DNA of 64,000 nt from Oceanobacillus rekensis. GTDB lineage: Bacteria; Bacillota; Bacilli; Bacillales; Amphibacillaceae. Location: contig NZ_MTBQ01000001.1 in the NCBI RefSeq assembly GCF_002153375.1, positions 1 through 64,000 on the forward strand. The letters run 5' to 3'. Both the position numbers and the translations under genes were made by a program. Every line of letters begins with the position of its first letter. Positions within the stretch are counted from its first letter, which is position 1. This document shows positions 48,140 to 56,326 of the stretch, piece by piece. A model generated the notes under the pieces. It saw nothing but the letters and a program-made list of their open reading frames with translations, was not told the origin of the DNA and made no database searches.

Positions 48140-48748
48140 GTGAAACAGTTTATGATAAAGTTTGGACTAGTAGTCGCAGGAGGAGCTATACAAGGACTGG
48201 GAATGGGATTGTTTTTATTTCCTAACTTTATTCCATCCGGGGGGGCTGGAGGAATAGCTGTTTTAATAAACTATTGGTTTCATATAAATATGGGACTTGC
48301 ACTATGGATTGTTAATATTTTCATGCTGTTTTTTGGTGTGAAAATACTTGGTAAACGATTTGCATTATGGACAGTTATAGGCATAACGATCACATCGATA
48401 TCGCTTCACTTTTTTGAACAAGGTTTTTCACCGGACAGAAATTTGCTATTTGATGTAGTAGCTGGATCCGTATTTCTTGGAACTGGTATTGGAATTCTTA
48501 TGCGTCAGGGAGTCTCCAACGGGGGTGTTGGAGTAGTCGCCCTTATTATATCTACTAAGAGAAATATACTACCCGGAAAACCTTTGTTCTACGTAAATGT
48601 TTGTATTTTTTTCATTACCGCAATAATCATTGATTGGAAAATTATTCTCTTGGCTCTTGTAAGTCAATGGATTTCCACAAAAGTTATTGATCAAGTGTGC
48701 CAATTAACGTTCTCTCAATCCTATACATTAGGTTGGCGAAAAAAGTAA
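48140..48748 (+). CDS. Short YitT/DUF161 membrane protein
   Basis: This 202-residue protein has five to six membrane helices with the YitT repeat GLGMGLFLFPNFIPSGGAGGIAVLI and a second, weaker copy GTGIGILMRQGVSNGGVGVVA. Usual YitT proteins are about 280 residues and end in a soluble DUF2179 domain, which is absent here. The function of the family is unknown. The start is GTG behind TAGGGGG. Confidence 0.85.
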   Translation: MKQFMIKFGLVVAGGAIQGLGMGLFLFPNFIPSGGAGGIAVLINYWFHINMGLALWIVNIFMLFFGVKILGKRFALWTVIGITITSISLHFFEQGFSPDRNLLFDVVAGSVFLGTGIGILMRQGVSNGGVGVVALIISTKRNILPGKPLFYVNVCIFFITAIIIDWKIILLALVSQWISTKVIDQVCQLTFSQSYTLGWRKK

Positions 48749-48751
48749 TAT

Positions 48752-49990
48752 TTATAAATATTTATATCGTATTGCTGTTCGTTTGTTCTCTTTCCCATCT
48801 TTCCCTTTTACATGCAACAGGAATAAGACAAGTAAGCCTACCAAAAGAGTAAATGCCGCAATGGATAAAAACATGCCAGTTCTGGACCAATCCATTAAAC
48901 GGGAAAAAATTGGTGGCCCCAATGCTACACCGATAAATCTTACGGACCCATATAAAGAGGTAACAAATCCTCTGCGTTCTTTTCCCACAGCTCCTGTAAT
49001 GATACTGTTTACACAAGGTAGGATAAGACCCGCCCCTACACTGCTTAAAGCAAGGATAGCAAGAAATGGAATTAGTTTCTCGATAAATACAAGAGAACTA
49101 TAAGAGACCGTTTTGAACAAAAATCCGATCAACACTAATCGTTTCATTTTCTCCAAATTTTTTCCTATCTTACTTCCTGTGATATAAGAAGTAGTTACCA
49201 TAACAAGAAGGGGGATTGCCAAAATCAGCCCTTTTATAACCCCATCAATATTATATTTTGTTTCCAGATTATCCGACAGATAAAAAAGAATTCCAAAAAG
49301 AGCAAACAAGCAGGTGCCACCCGCGAGATAGGTTGTGAAAAGCCATCTTCCTTCATGCTTAAATACGCTCAAGAGTCCTCTGATATATTTGCGAAATGGA
49401 GGGGGGGCCTGACGATTGCTTTTTTCTTTTATAAAAATCCATACAAGCAAAGCAGAGATAATGCTTATTGCCGGGAAAGTGAAAAATACGGAATACCATA
49501 CAATTAATGCTAAAATAGATCCAAAGATAGGCGATAAAACTTTACCCAATCCATTGGATGCTTCGTATATCCCAAGAACCCTGCTTTGCTCACCGCCCTT
49601 GAATAAATCACCAGTTAATGCCATTGCTATTGGGGATGTTCCGGCTGCACCAATCCCTTGTATTGTCCTGCCGATCATAATCCATATAAAGGCATGGGAA
49701 AAAAATGCTGCACCGAGTCCGGCAATTAACCCACCTATACCAAAAAGTATTAACGATGGTATGATGACGATTTTGCGGGAAAATCGATCGGAGAGGTATC
49801 CAACAAATGGAATAAAGATAGCAGCTGCAATGGAAAAGACGGTTATTGTTAAACTCACCTGCATCTGTGAAAGCGCAAGCGAAGATTTCATTTCAGGGAG
49901 TATAGGTATCAGCATGGAGTTACCGAGTGTCATAATCAGAGGAATGGATCCAATGGCAGTAATGACCATGCCTTTATTTTTCTTCGTCAA
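48752..49990 (-). CDS. MFS multidrug/solute exporter
   Basis: This 412-residue protein has 12 membrane helices and the MFS motif A loop ([13 protein letters not shown]) after helix 2, and motif C-like sequence ([18 protein letters not shown]) in helix 5, typical of DHA1 drug exporters. I chose TTG at 49990, ten bases after AAGGAG and just after the DUF3231 stop. A longer reading from 50038 would overlap that gene. It is probably co-transcribed with the DUF3231 gene upstream. Confidence 0.88.
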   Translation of the reverse strand: MTKKNKGMVITAIGSIPLIMTLGNSMLIPILPEMKSSLALSQMQVSLTITVFSIAAAIFIPFVGYLSDRFSRKIVIIPSLILFGIGGLIAGLGAAFFSHAFIWIMIGRTIQGIGAAGTSPIAMALTGDLFKGGEQSRVLGIYEASNGLGKVLSPIFGSILALIVWYSVFFTFPAISIISALLVWIFIKEKSNRQAPPPFRKYIRGLLSVFKHEGRWLFTTYLAGGTCLFALFGILFYLSDNLETKYNIDGVIKGLILAIPLLVMVTTSYITGSKIGKNLEKMKRLVLIGFLFKTVSYSSLVFIEKLIPFLAILALSSVGAGLILPCVNSIITGAVGKERRGFVTSLYGSVRFIGVALGPPIFSRLMDWSRTGMFLSIAAFTLLVGLLVLFLLHVKGKDGKENKRTAIRYKYL

Positions 49991-50004
49991 TTTATTCCTA
50001 CTCC

Positions 50005-50505
50005 TTATTTTATATTTAATGGCGGGGAAACCATCCATCCTTTTTCTTTCATAAGTTTCAAGATTTTAAGTTCATATTCCTCTTTTTGCGTTCCAAATTC
50101 ACTAAACAGGCTTCGTAAATCCTCGCGAGTAGCTATACCGGTTATATAGCTGCATAACAATCGGCCAGCCATTAATTCTTTTTGTACGAGAATAGCCACC
50201 TCTGGATCATTAAACCTTGCACCCGCTGGAATGTCTTGAACCTCTACATTTGGCCGGTCTGGTGGGGCTGGTGGCAAACGAATGCCAGATTCTTTAAGTA
50301 GTGCTTCGACTTGTTGTTCTTCTTGCGTAAAGCTATTTTCTACTAGGTCCTCCAATAATACTTTTAAATCATGTTCACCCGTATGATTAATAAAGACCTG
50401 CATTGTCACAAGGGTTCCTTTCATGCTATATAGGTAAGACCAAAGGTTATAAACCTCTCCGGAATGCAGTGGTTCATCTTGTGGCTTATTATTTATTACT
50501 CCCAT
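50005..50505 (-). CDS. DUF3231 protein
   Basis: This 166-residue soluble, helical protein has the DUF3231 pattern, with [19 protein letters not shown] near the start, [12 protein letters not shown] in the centre and [20 protein letters not shown] at the end. Family members often occur in tandem form and are found in sporulating bacilli, with unknown function. I chose ATG at 50505 after GGAGG. It leads the MFS gene. Confidence 0.85.
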   Translation of the reverse strand: MGVINNKPQDEPLHSGEVYNLWSYLYSMKGTLVTMQVFINHTGEHDLKVLLEDLVENSFTQEEQQVEALLKESGIRLPPAPPDRPNVEVQDIPAGARFNDPEVAILVQKELMAGRLLCSYITGIATREDLRSLFSEFGTQKEEYELKILKLMKEKGWMVSPPLNIK

Positions 50506-50699
50506 TTTATTTCCTCCTTCCATTTCATCTATATCAGTTTTCCTAAAAAGTGAAATAATATCCGGAATGATCCAGAGTTAACTTTCCGGTTCACATATCA
50601 ATATGCAGTATTTTATATAGGACAGGAACCTACTTTCGTTTTATACATAATCTAAACACAGATATAAAATCAAATTTTTGTAGGGATGGGTTTAGAGAA

Positions 50700-51653
50700 A
50701 TGATTAAAAAAATGGCATTGTCATTAATGATTATCTTATGTTTGGTCGTTTCTGGTTGCAGCATGAATAATTCTACCGCTGATGATAACAAAGAAGATAT
50801 TGTCCGCATTGGCTATCAGAAAAATGGCCCGCTGATCATTTTAAAAACATTAGGTACATTGGAAGAGAGACTTGAGGAAATTGGATATAAGGTGGAATGG
50901 AACGAATTCCAAGCTGGTCCTGCACTAGTAGAAGCTCTAAATGCAGGTAGTATTGATTTTGGGAGAACTGGTAATTCCCCACCTATTTTTGCACAGGCAG
51001 CAGACGCTCCTTTTGTTACCGTAGCGGCTGGGAAATCCAAATTTGAAGGGAGCGGTATATTAGTAGCGGAGGACTCAAGCTTTACATCCATAAAAGATTT
51101 AAAAAATAAAAAAGTTAGCTTTGCTAAAGGATCAAGTTCTCATTATCTCATAGTGAAAGCATTGGAAAGTGAAGGATTAAATTATACGGATATCACTCCA
51201 GTGTTTTTATCACCCGGGGACGCAAGAATTGCATTTGAACAGGGGCAAACAGATGCAATGGTGGTTTGGGATCCCTTTGTTTCTTCGACCGAAATAAACA
51301 TGAATGCAACCCTTCTAGTCAATGGAGAGGGGTTTACGACCGATCGGGACTTCTTCTTAGCAAATAAGGAGTTTGCTAAGGATCATCAAGAAGTGATTTC
51401 AGTTATGTTGGAAGAGATTGAAAGCTCTTCTGACTGGGCTAATAATAACCATGATGAGTTAGTAGAAATGCTCGAGCCCATATTAAATATTGATGAGGCA
51501 TCCATTAAGATGGCAATTGAACGAAGGTTGTATGGCGTGGACCCATTAAGTGAGGAAATAATAAAAGAACAACAGGAAATTGCAGATACATTTTTTCGGT
51601 TGGAGATTATCCCAAAGGAAATAGATGTTCGGGATGTCATGATAAAGCAATAA
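50700..51653 (+). CDS. ssuA: Aliphatic sulfonate-binding lipoprotein (SsuA-like)
   Basis: This 317-residue lipoprotein has signal and lipobox LVVSGC, followed by a periplasmic-binding fold of the SsuA/TauA group (VRIGYQKNGPLIILKTLG, GSIDFGRTGNSPPIFAQAA, AFEQGQTDAMVVWDPF). It captures sulfonates for SsuBC. The ribosome site (AGGGATGGG) is moderate. Three genes follow in tight order: ssuA, ssuC, ssuB. Nitrate or taurine as ligand cannot be excluded. Confidence 0.88.
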   Translation: MIKKMALSLMIILCLVVSGCSMNNSTADDNKEDIVRIGYQKNGPLIILKTLGTLEERLEEIGYKVEWNEFQAGPALVEALNAGSIDFGRTGNSPPIFAQAADAPFVTVAAGKSKFEGSGILVAEDSSFTSIKDLKNKKVSFAKGSSSHYLIVKALESEGLNYTDITPVFLSPGDARIAFEQGQTDAMVVWDPFVSSTEINMNATLLVNGEGFTTDRDFFLANKEFAKDHQEVISVMLEEIESSSDWANNNHDELVEMLEPILNIDEASIKMAIERRLYGVDPLSEEIIKEQQEIADTFFRLEIIPKEIDVRDVMIKQ

Positions 51654-51677
51654 AAGATGGAAAGGAGGGTAGGGAAA

Positions 51678-52442
51678 ATGAAATTGATGATAAGAGGATC
51701 AATTAATACGCTCATTCCCTGGTTAATCCCTCTCATATTACTTGTCGGATGGCAAGTGTTTTCCTGGGTAGGAGTGATACCAGAGCGGATATTACCTGCA
51801 CCAACAAAAGTACTGCAGGCAGGAATGGAGCTTTTGTCAACCGGGGAATTAGTTAGCCATGTCTCTATAAGTCTTGGAAGAGCATTAGCAGGTTTTCTTA
51901 TTGGAGGAGTCATTGGGTTTTTATTTGGTTTGCTCAATGGAATATTTAGAATTTCAGAGCTTCTTTTCGATACTTCCATTCAAATGTTACGAAATATTCC
52001 TCACTTAGCTCTAATTCCGCTAGTCATTTTATGGTTTGGAATCGGCGAAACATCCAAGATATTCTTAGTTGCACTTGGCGTTCTCTTTCCAATCTATATT
52101 AATACTTATCATGGTATAAAGTCGGTTGATAAAGGATTAGTGGAGATGGGGAGGGCGTATGGATTAAAGCGAACCACCTTATTCTTTACCGTCATCCTTC
52201 CTGGAGCGATGTCATCGATTCTTGTAGGTATTCGATTTTCGCTTGGTGTCATGTGGTTAACATTGATTGTATCTGAAACGATTTCAGCACATACTGGAAT
52301 CGGTTATATGGCAATGAATGCAAGGGAATTCATGCAAATGGATGTTATTGTTTTAAGTATTTTACTCTATGCCTTATTCGGGAAATTATCGGACGTCATA
52401 GCAAAGCATTTGGAAGGGAAGCTGCTGCAGTGGAATACGTAA
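51678..52442 (+). CDS. ssuC: Sulfonate ABC transporter permease (SsuC-like)
   Basis: This 254-residue permease has six membrane helices and the coupling segment EMGRAYGLKRTTLFFTVILPGA. It forms the channel with SsuB. I chose ATG at 51678 after AAGGAGGG. The ATG at 51657 lies before that site. Confidence 0.9.
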   Translation: MKLMIRGSINTLIPWLIPLILLVGWQVFSWVGVIPERILPAPTKVLQAGMELLSTGELVSHVSISLGRALAGFLIGGVIGFLFGLLNGIFRISELLFDTSIQMLRNIPHLALIPLVILWFGIGETSKIFLVALGVLFPIYINTYHGIKSVDKGLVEMGRAYGLKRTTLFFTVILPGAMSSILVGIRFSLGVMWLTLIVSETISAHTGIGYMAMNAREFMQMDVIVLSILLYALFGKLSDVIAKHLEGKLLQWNT

Positions 52443-52464
52443 GTAGCAAAGGGAGGTAATTTAA

Positions 52465-53235
52465 TTGGAGGAATTAAGAAAAGAAACGTATATTTCAGTT
52501 AATAATCTGCATAAATTTTATGGGGAAAGAACAGTTCTTACAGGGTTGAATCTTAGTATTGAGAAGGGGGAGTTTGTAGCAATCGTTGGAAAGAGTGGAT
52601 GTGGGAAAAGTACCTTACTACGTCTAATTGCGGGTTTGGAAGGTATTAATGATGGTTCGATCTATGTAAATGCTGAGCCATTGAACCGTTTAAATGAACA
52701 TGCACGTATTATGTTCCAGGATGGGCGCCTTCTTCCTTGGAAAAGGGTAATTGATAATGTGCGTATTGGACTTCCAGATCATGCAATAGATAGAGCGGAG
52801 GATGCTCTTAAACAAGTTGGGCTAGAGGATCGCTTGAATGACTGGCCTTCCAAACTATCAGGTGGTCAAAAGCAGCGGGTAGCGTTGGCAAGGGCTTTAG
52901 TCCATAATCCTTCACTACTTTTATTAGATGAACCACTCGGTGCCCTAGATGCCCTGACAAGAATTGAGATGCAGGATCTTATCGAGTCCCTGTGGGCACA
53001 AAAAAAGTTCACCTCTATTCTTGTTACACATGATGTCGAAGAGGCAGTAGCTATCGCTGACCGAGTGATCTTAATAGAAGACGGGATGATTAGCTTAAAC
53101 CAGCCTATTCGTTTACCAAGGCCGAGACAGCGTACACATCCCGCATTTTCAATGTATGTGGAAGAAATACTTGAGAAAATATTAAATCGAAAAAACAATA
53201 AACTGGCTTTAGTCAGAAATTCACGGGAATCCTAA
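52465..53235 (+). CDS. ssuB: Sulfonate ABC transporter ATPase (SsuB-like)
   Basis: This 256-residue ATPase has Walker A GKSGCGKST, the Q-loop FQDGRLLPWKR of the SsuB/TauB branch, signature LSGGQKQRVALARAL and Walker B LLLLDEPLGALDALT. The start is TTG after GGGAGG. No FMNH2-dependent monooxygenase (ssuD) follows, so sulfonate breakdown must be encoded elsewhere or the substrate is something else. Confidence 0.93.
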   Translation: MEELRKETYISVNNLHKFYGERTVLTGLNLSIEKGEFVAIVGKSGCGKSTLLRLIAGLEGINDGSIYVNAEPLNRLNEHARIMFQDGRLLPWKRVIDNVRIGLPDHAIDRAEDALKQVGLEDRLNDWPSKLSGGQKQRVALARALVHNPSLLLLDEPLGALDALTRIEMQDLIESLWAQKKFTSILVTHDVEEAVAIADRVILIEDGMISLNQPIRLPRPRQRTHPAFSMYVEEILEKILNRKNNKLALVRNSRES

Positions 53236-53315
53236 ATTTGAAATGTAGTTGAATTTAATAACATTTACAGACTATTGAAGAATACAAGTTCCTAATAATT
53301 TTATAAAGTTAAAAA

Positions 53316-53345
53316 ATGAACCTGCATTTTACAGGAGGTTCATTC
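53316..53345. terminator. hairpin between ssuB and the following minus-strand gene
   Basis: AATGAACCT pairs with AGGTTCATT around a 12-base loop between converging genes. It is a plausible weak two-way terminator. Confidence 0.6.
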
Positions 53346-53355
53346 TCAATACTAC

Positions 53356-53817
53356 TTATAGATCTTCTTCATTATATCGTTTGAATCCCTCTTGCTGCAG
53401 ATAATCAGCAGCTGCATTGTACGTTGCATATGTCCCGTCCAATAAGTCACCTGCATAGATATTCCATAGGCCAAAGTCATGAACGATTTTAAGTTTTTGT
53501 TGTTCGCTGTTCACCCATAATTCTTCAAATGGTTCTGATTCAGAAAGGGACTTGATGGATTGCTTTATAATTTTACGAAGTTCATCCGGTGTAAAATCAC
53601 GGATATTTACCATTCCATTAGAATCAACCTTATAGTTTTCATCTATTTGTTCCGCATAAACAAATCCATTTCCGTTTGGGTGAAGACGATATACGATGAT
53701 CTTTTTTTCCAGTACACTTTCTTCAAAATGGAAATTAACACGGCCAAGTGATACATCATGACGTATTAATTCCGGAAAGGATTCAATAATTGCTAGTTTT
53801 TCTTCGAATGTGAGCAT
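53356..53817 (-). CDS. Conserved-looking soluble protein of unknown function
   Basis: This 153-residue protein is acidic, with no membrane segment. It carries FPELIRHDVSLGRVNFHFEE near the start, GNGFVYAEQIDENYKVDSNG in the middle and LLDGTYATYNAAADYLQQEG near the end. Predicted alternation of strands and helices suggests a compact fold. I do not recognise the family. AGGT lies just upstream of ATG. Confidence 0.7.
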   Translation of the reverse strand: MLTFEEKLAIIESFPELIRHDVSLGRVNFHFEESVLEKKIIVYRLHPNGNGFVYAEQIDENYKVDSNGMVNIRDFTPDELRKIIKQSIKSLSESEPFEELWVNSEQQKLKIVHDFGLWNIYAGDLLDGTYATYNAAADYLQQEGFKRYNEEDL

Positions 53818-53985
53818 GTTACCTCCAGGTACGGTTATATTTTAAAAACATTTTCTATTATACCACTTTAATAATGAAAAATACGAAAGAATAGTATTAA
53901 AACTATAGAATGCTTGTTTATTATAGAGCCATTCTGTTACAATACAATTAACAGTTTAATACTTTCTTATTTTAGATATTCTAAA

Positions 53986-54218
53986 GTAGGGATAGAGGTG
54001 CAGAAACCATCAGTACTTATGTGGAGGAGAATGAGATCCTGCGATATATAAGAAAAGGGGAATTTGCCGAAGTAGAAGGATACTCATTATCCTGAAGCTG
54101 GTTCTGTTATTTAATAAATGCAGAATTGTCATATAGAGAACTATATGGAGGGCTATCAAAGCGTAGAACTATTAATGACGTTCTAAGCAGCAGCGGCTCT
54201 CGTTGCTGTTTTTTTATT
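53986..54218 (+). promoter_or_regulatory. Lysine riboswitch (L box) with terminator
   Basis: The aptamer is recognisable by its P1 halves GATAGAGGTG (53991-54000) and GGGCTATC (54150-54157), the GTGGAGGA, GGGGAATTTGCCGAAG and GAAGCTGG blocks in order, and the loop pair around GTTCTG. It is followed by AGAAC...GTTCT and a terminator stem (CAGCAGCG with CGTTGCTG, 54188-54208) ending in eight T. Lysine binding should favour termination before dapA. Confidence 0.9.
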
Positions 54219-54226
54219 TTGGCCCT

Positions 54227-54258
54227 CACACCTATCCAAAAAAATATAAAAAGGTGTG
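54227..54258 (+). promoter_or_regulatory. Hairpin sequestering the dapA ribosome site
   Basis: CACACCT (54227-54233) pairs with AGGTGTG (54252-54258), which contains the AGGTG ribosome site of dapA. The 18-base loop is A-rich. It could lower translation in addition to riboswitch control. Confidence 0.45.
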
Positions 54259-54267
54259 TGATGAATA

Positions 54268-55161
54268 ATGAATTTCGGTAATGTATTGACAGCAATGGTA
54301 ACTCCATTTAATCAGGATTTAGAAATTGATTTTGAAGCGACAAGGAATTTAGTTAATTATTTGATTGCAAATGGTTCAGATGGCTTAGTTGTTGCAGGAA
54401 CAACTGGTGAGTCACCAACACTGACAGATGATGAGAAATTAAAGTTATTTAAATTTGTTGTGAACGTGGTGAATGGTCGTGTTCCAGTGATTGCCGGTAC
54501 GGGATCAAATAATACAAAAGCTTCTATTGAACTAACAAAAGAAGCGGAGAAAACGGGTGTAGATGCAATTATGCTTGTAACTCCATACTATAATAAACCA
54601 ACACAGGAAGGAATGTACCAGCACTTCAGTACGATTGCTGAAAACACTTCTTTACCTATAATGCTGTACAATATCCCAGGAAGAAGTGTAGTCTCCCTCG
54701 ATGTGGATACGATTGTGCGCTTATCTCAAATTAAAAACATTGTCTCTGTGAAGGAAGCAAGCGGAGTGTTAGATCATATAGCTGAGCTTATCAGTAATAC
54801 GTCTGATGACTTTAGTGTTTATACTGGGGAAGACAGTTTAACATTGCCAACGCTTGCTATCGGCGGTACGGGTATCGTATCTGTTGCCTCCCATATCATC
54901 GGAAGAAAAATGCAGGAAATGATTAATCATTTTCAAAGAGGAGAAGTAGCTGAATCAGGAGATATTCATCGTCGTTTATTACCAGTTATGAATGCAATGT
55001 TTAATGCTCCAAGTCCAACTCCTGTAAAAGAAGCATTAAATCAAATCGGTGTGCCTGTTGGAAGTGTACGCCTGCCGCTTATCCCGTTAAATGATTTGGA
55101 GCGGGAAGCTTTATCTAAAGTAATTGCAGTGTACGAGGAAATAAAAGTATCTGGTTATTAA
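54268..55161 (+). CDS. dapA: 4-hydroxy-tetrahydrodipicolinate synthase
   Basis: This 297-residue class I aldolase makes hydroxytetrahydrodipicolinate from pyruvate and aspartate semialdehyde, toward lysine, diaminopimelate and spore dipicolinate. Schiff-base Lys162 (VSVKEASG), Thr45/Thr46 (AGTTGESP) and Tyr134 (LYNIPGR) are present, so it is a true DapA. The ATG follows AGGTG that is inside a hairpin. A lysine riboswitch governs it, so this copy is most likely the lysine-responsive one. Confidence 0.95.
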   Translation: MNFGNVLTAMVTPFNQDLEIDFEATRNLVNYLIANGSDGLVVAGTTGESPTLTDDEKLKLFKFVVNVVNGRVPVIAGTGSNNTKASIELTKEAEKTGVDAIMLVTPYYNKPTQEGMYQHFSTIAENTSLPIMLYNIPGRSVVSLDVDTIVRLSQIKNIVSVKEASGVLDHIAELISNTSDDFSVYTGEDSLTLPTLAIGGTGIVSVASHIIGRKMQEMINHFQRGEVAESGDIHRRLLPVMNAMFNAPSPTPVKEALNQIGVPVGSVRLPLIPLNDLEREALSKVIAVYEEIKVSGY

Positions 55162-55165
55162 TTAG

Positions 55166-55199
55166 TAAGGGAATTAGCGATTATGCTCATTCCCTTACA
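55166..55199 (+). terminator. hairpin after dapA
   Basis: GTAAGGGAAT pairs with ATTCCCTTAC around a loop, without a T run. It is a weak terminator or RNA-stabilising hairpin. Confidence 0.45.
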
Positions 55200-55236
55200 G
55201 ATACTTTATTATAATTATCTTAAAGGATGAGTACAT

Positions 55237-56046
55237 ATGAAAGGCTTGAATGGCAAAGTAATTGGTGTTGCAGCAAACCGTAAAGCGGACGCAATTTCAA
55301 CACTTATTCAAAAAAGTGATGGAATCCCAAAACTATTCCCCATTCAGGGAGAACAACAATTAAATGAAAGCATCTGTGAAGAAGATGTAAGAGAGTTTTT
55401 AGCTAATCCTTTCGATATGATTGTATTTACAACAGGGATTGGCGCTGAAACATTGGAAAATACAGCACATCATCTTAATCAGCATGCTAATTTTATCAAG
55501 AAACTGGACCACTCAACGTTGGCAATCCGTGGAAGTAAAACATTAAAATGGATGAAAAAGAATTCATTATCTGCAAAGTTTATTGCAGAAGATGGAACGA
55601 TGGATAATTTGTTGGCAGCAATGTCTACAGAACAGCCGCATACGGATAAACGTTTATTCCTACAAGCGTATAATCAGGATGACGTAGACTTAAAATATTC
55701 ATTTGAGGATCTTGGATATCATGTTTATTTATCAAAACCGTATCAATTTATGCCACCAGATAATAAAACATTGAAAGCTTTAAAGCAGAATATCTTAGAT
55801 CAAACACTAGACGCAGTTATCTTCACTAGTAAAACACAGGTGCAAAACCTTTTCCAGCACTATACAGAAGAAGTCATTCATGCATTCAATGACAAAGTAT
55901 TGGCCGTAGCTATTGGCAAAGTAACTGCAGCGGAACTTGAGAAAAAAGGAATCGTTAATATTTTTCAGTCCGAAAAACAAAAAATGGGTGCCATGATCGT
56001 TGAACTTAACGAGCATTATAAGAATAATCAATCCGGTAATGTTTAG
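55237..56046 (+). CDS. Uroporphyrinogen-III synthase-like (HEM4) protein
   Basis: This 269-residue protein has the two-lobed HEM4 fold. The motif DMIVFTTGIGAETL lies in lobe 1 and LDAVIFTSKTQVQNLF in lobe 2, the usual TS..AV./FTS signature pair. It would close the tetrapyrrole ring if active. Uroporphyrinogen synthases have low sequence conservation, and this one is not beside other heme genes, so it could be a paralogue (such as YjjA of B. subtilis) rather than the main HemD. Confidence 0.78.
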   Translation: MKGLNGKVIGVAANRKADAISTLIQKSDGIPKLFPIQGEQQLNESICEEDVREFLANPFDMIVFTTGIGAETLENTAHHLNQHANFIKKLDHSTLAIRGSKTLKWMKKNSLSAKFIAEDGTMDNLLAAMSTEQPHTDKRLFLQAYNQDDVDLKYSFEDLGYHVYLSKPYQFMPPDNKTLKALKQNILDQTLDAVIFTSKTQVQNLFQHYTEEVIHAFNDKVLAVAIGKVTAAELEKKGIVNIFQSEKQKMGAMIVELNEHYKNNQSGNV

Positions 56047-56127
56047 AATCTTTAGCCGACAACTTAATATTAACTAATCGCTGGGAATTAAAAATAAAGT
56101 AATTTCCAAGTATTTATGGAATAATAT

Positions 56128-56176
56128 AGATAACGGAGATTCAGTAAGCAGTCTGGATTTGCCGTTATCTTTTTAA
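56128..56176 (+). terminator. terminator after the HEM4 gene
   Basis: AGATAACGG pairs with CCGTTATCT around a long interior loop and is followed by TTTTTAAT. Confidence 0.8.
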
Positions 56177-56326
56177 TAGAATCTATCCATACTTAAGGCC
56201 ATAAAATCTTTAGACGTTACGAATTTATTAAAGAGTGGTATAGGTAATAGACTTATAAAATACATATATATAGATATACTTTTCATTTTTAGTTAAAATA
56301 TCACGAAAAGATGTTGGAGGTTCATG

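Noticed and set aside
49416-50054. 212-codon plus-strand ORF opposite the MFS exporter
   Set aside because: It mirrors the MFS frame, is rich in Ile/Pro as expected for antisense of membrane codons, and lacks a start site.
51386-51979. 197-codon minus-strand ORF over ssuA/ssuC
   Set aside because: It overlaps two well-supported ABC genes and has no recognisable domain.
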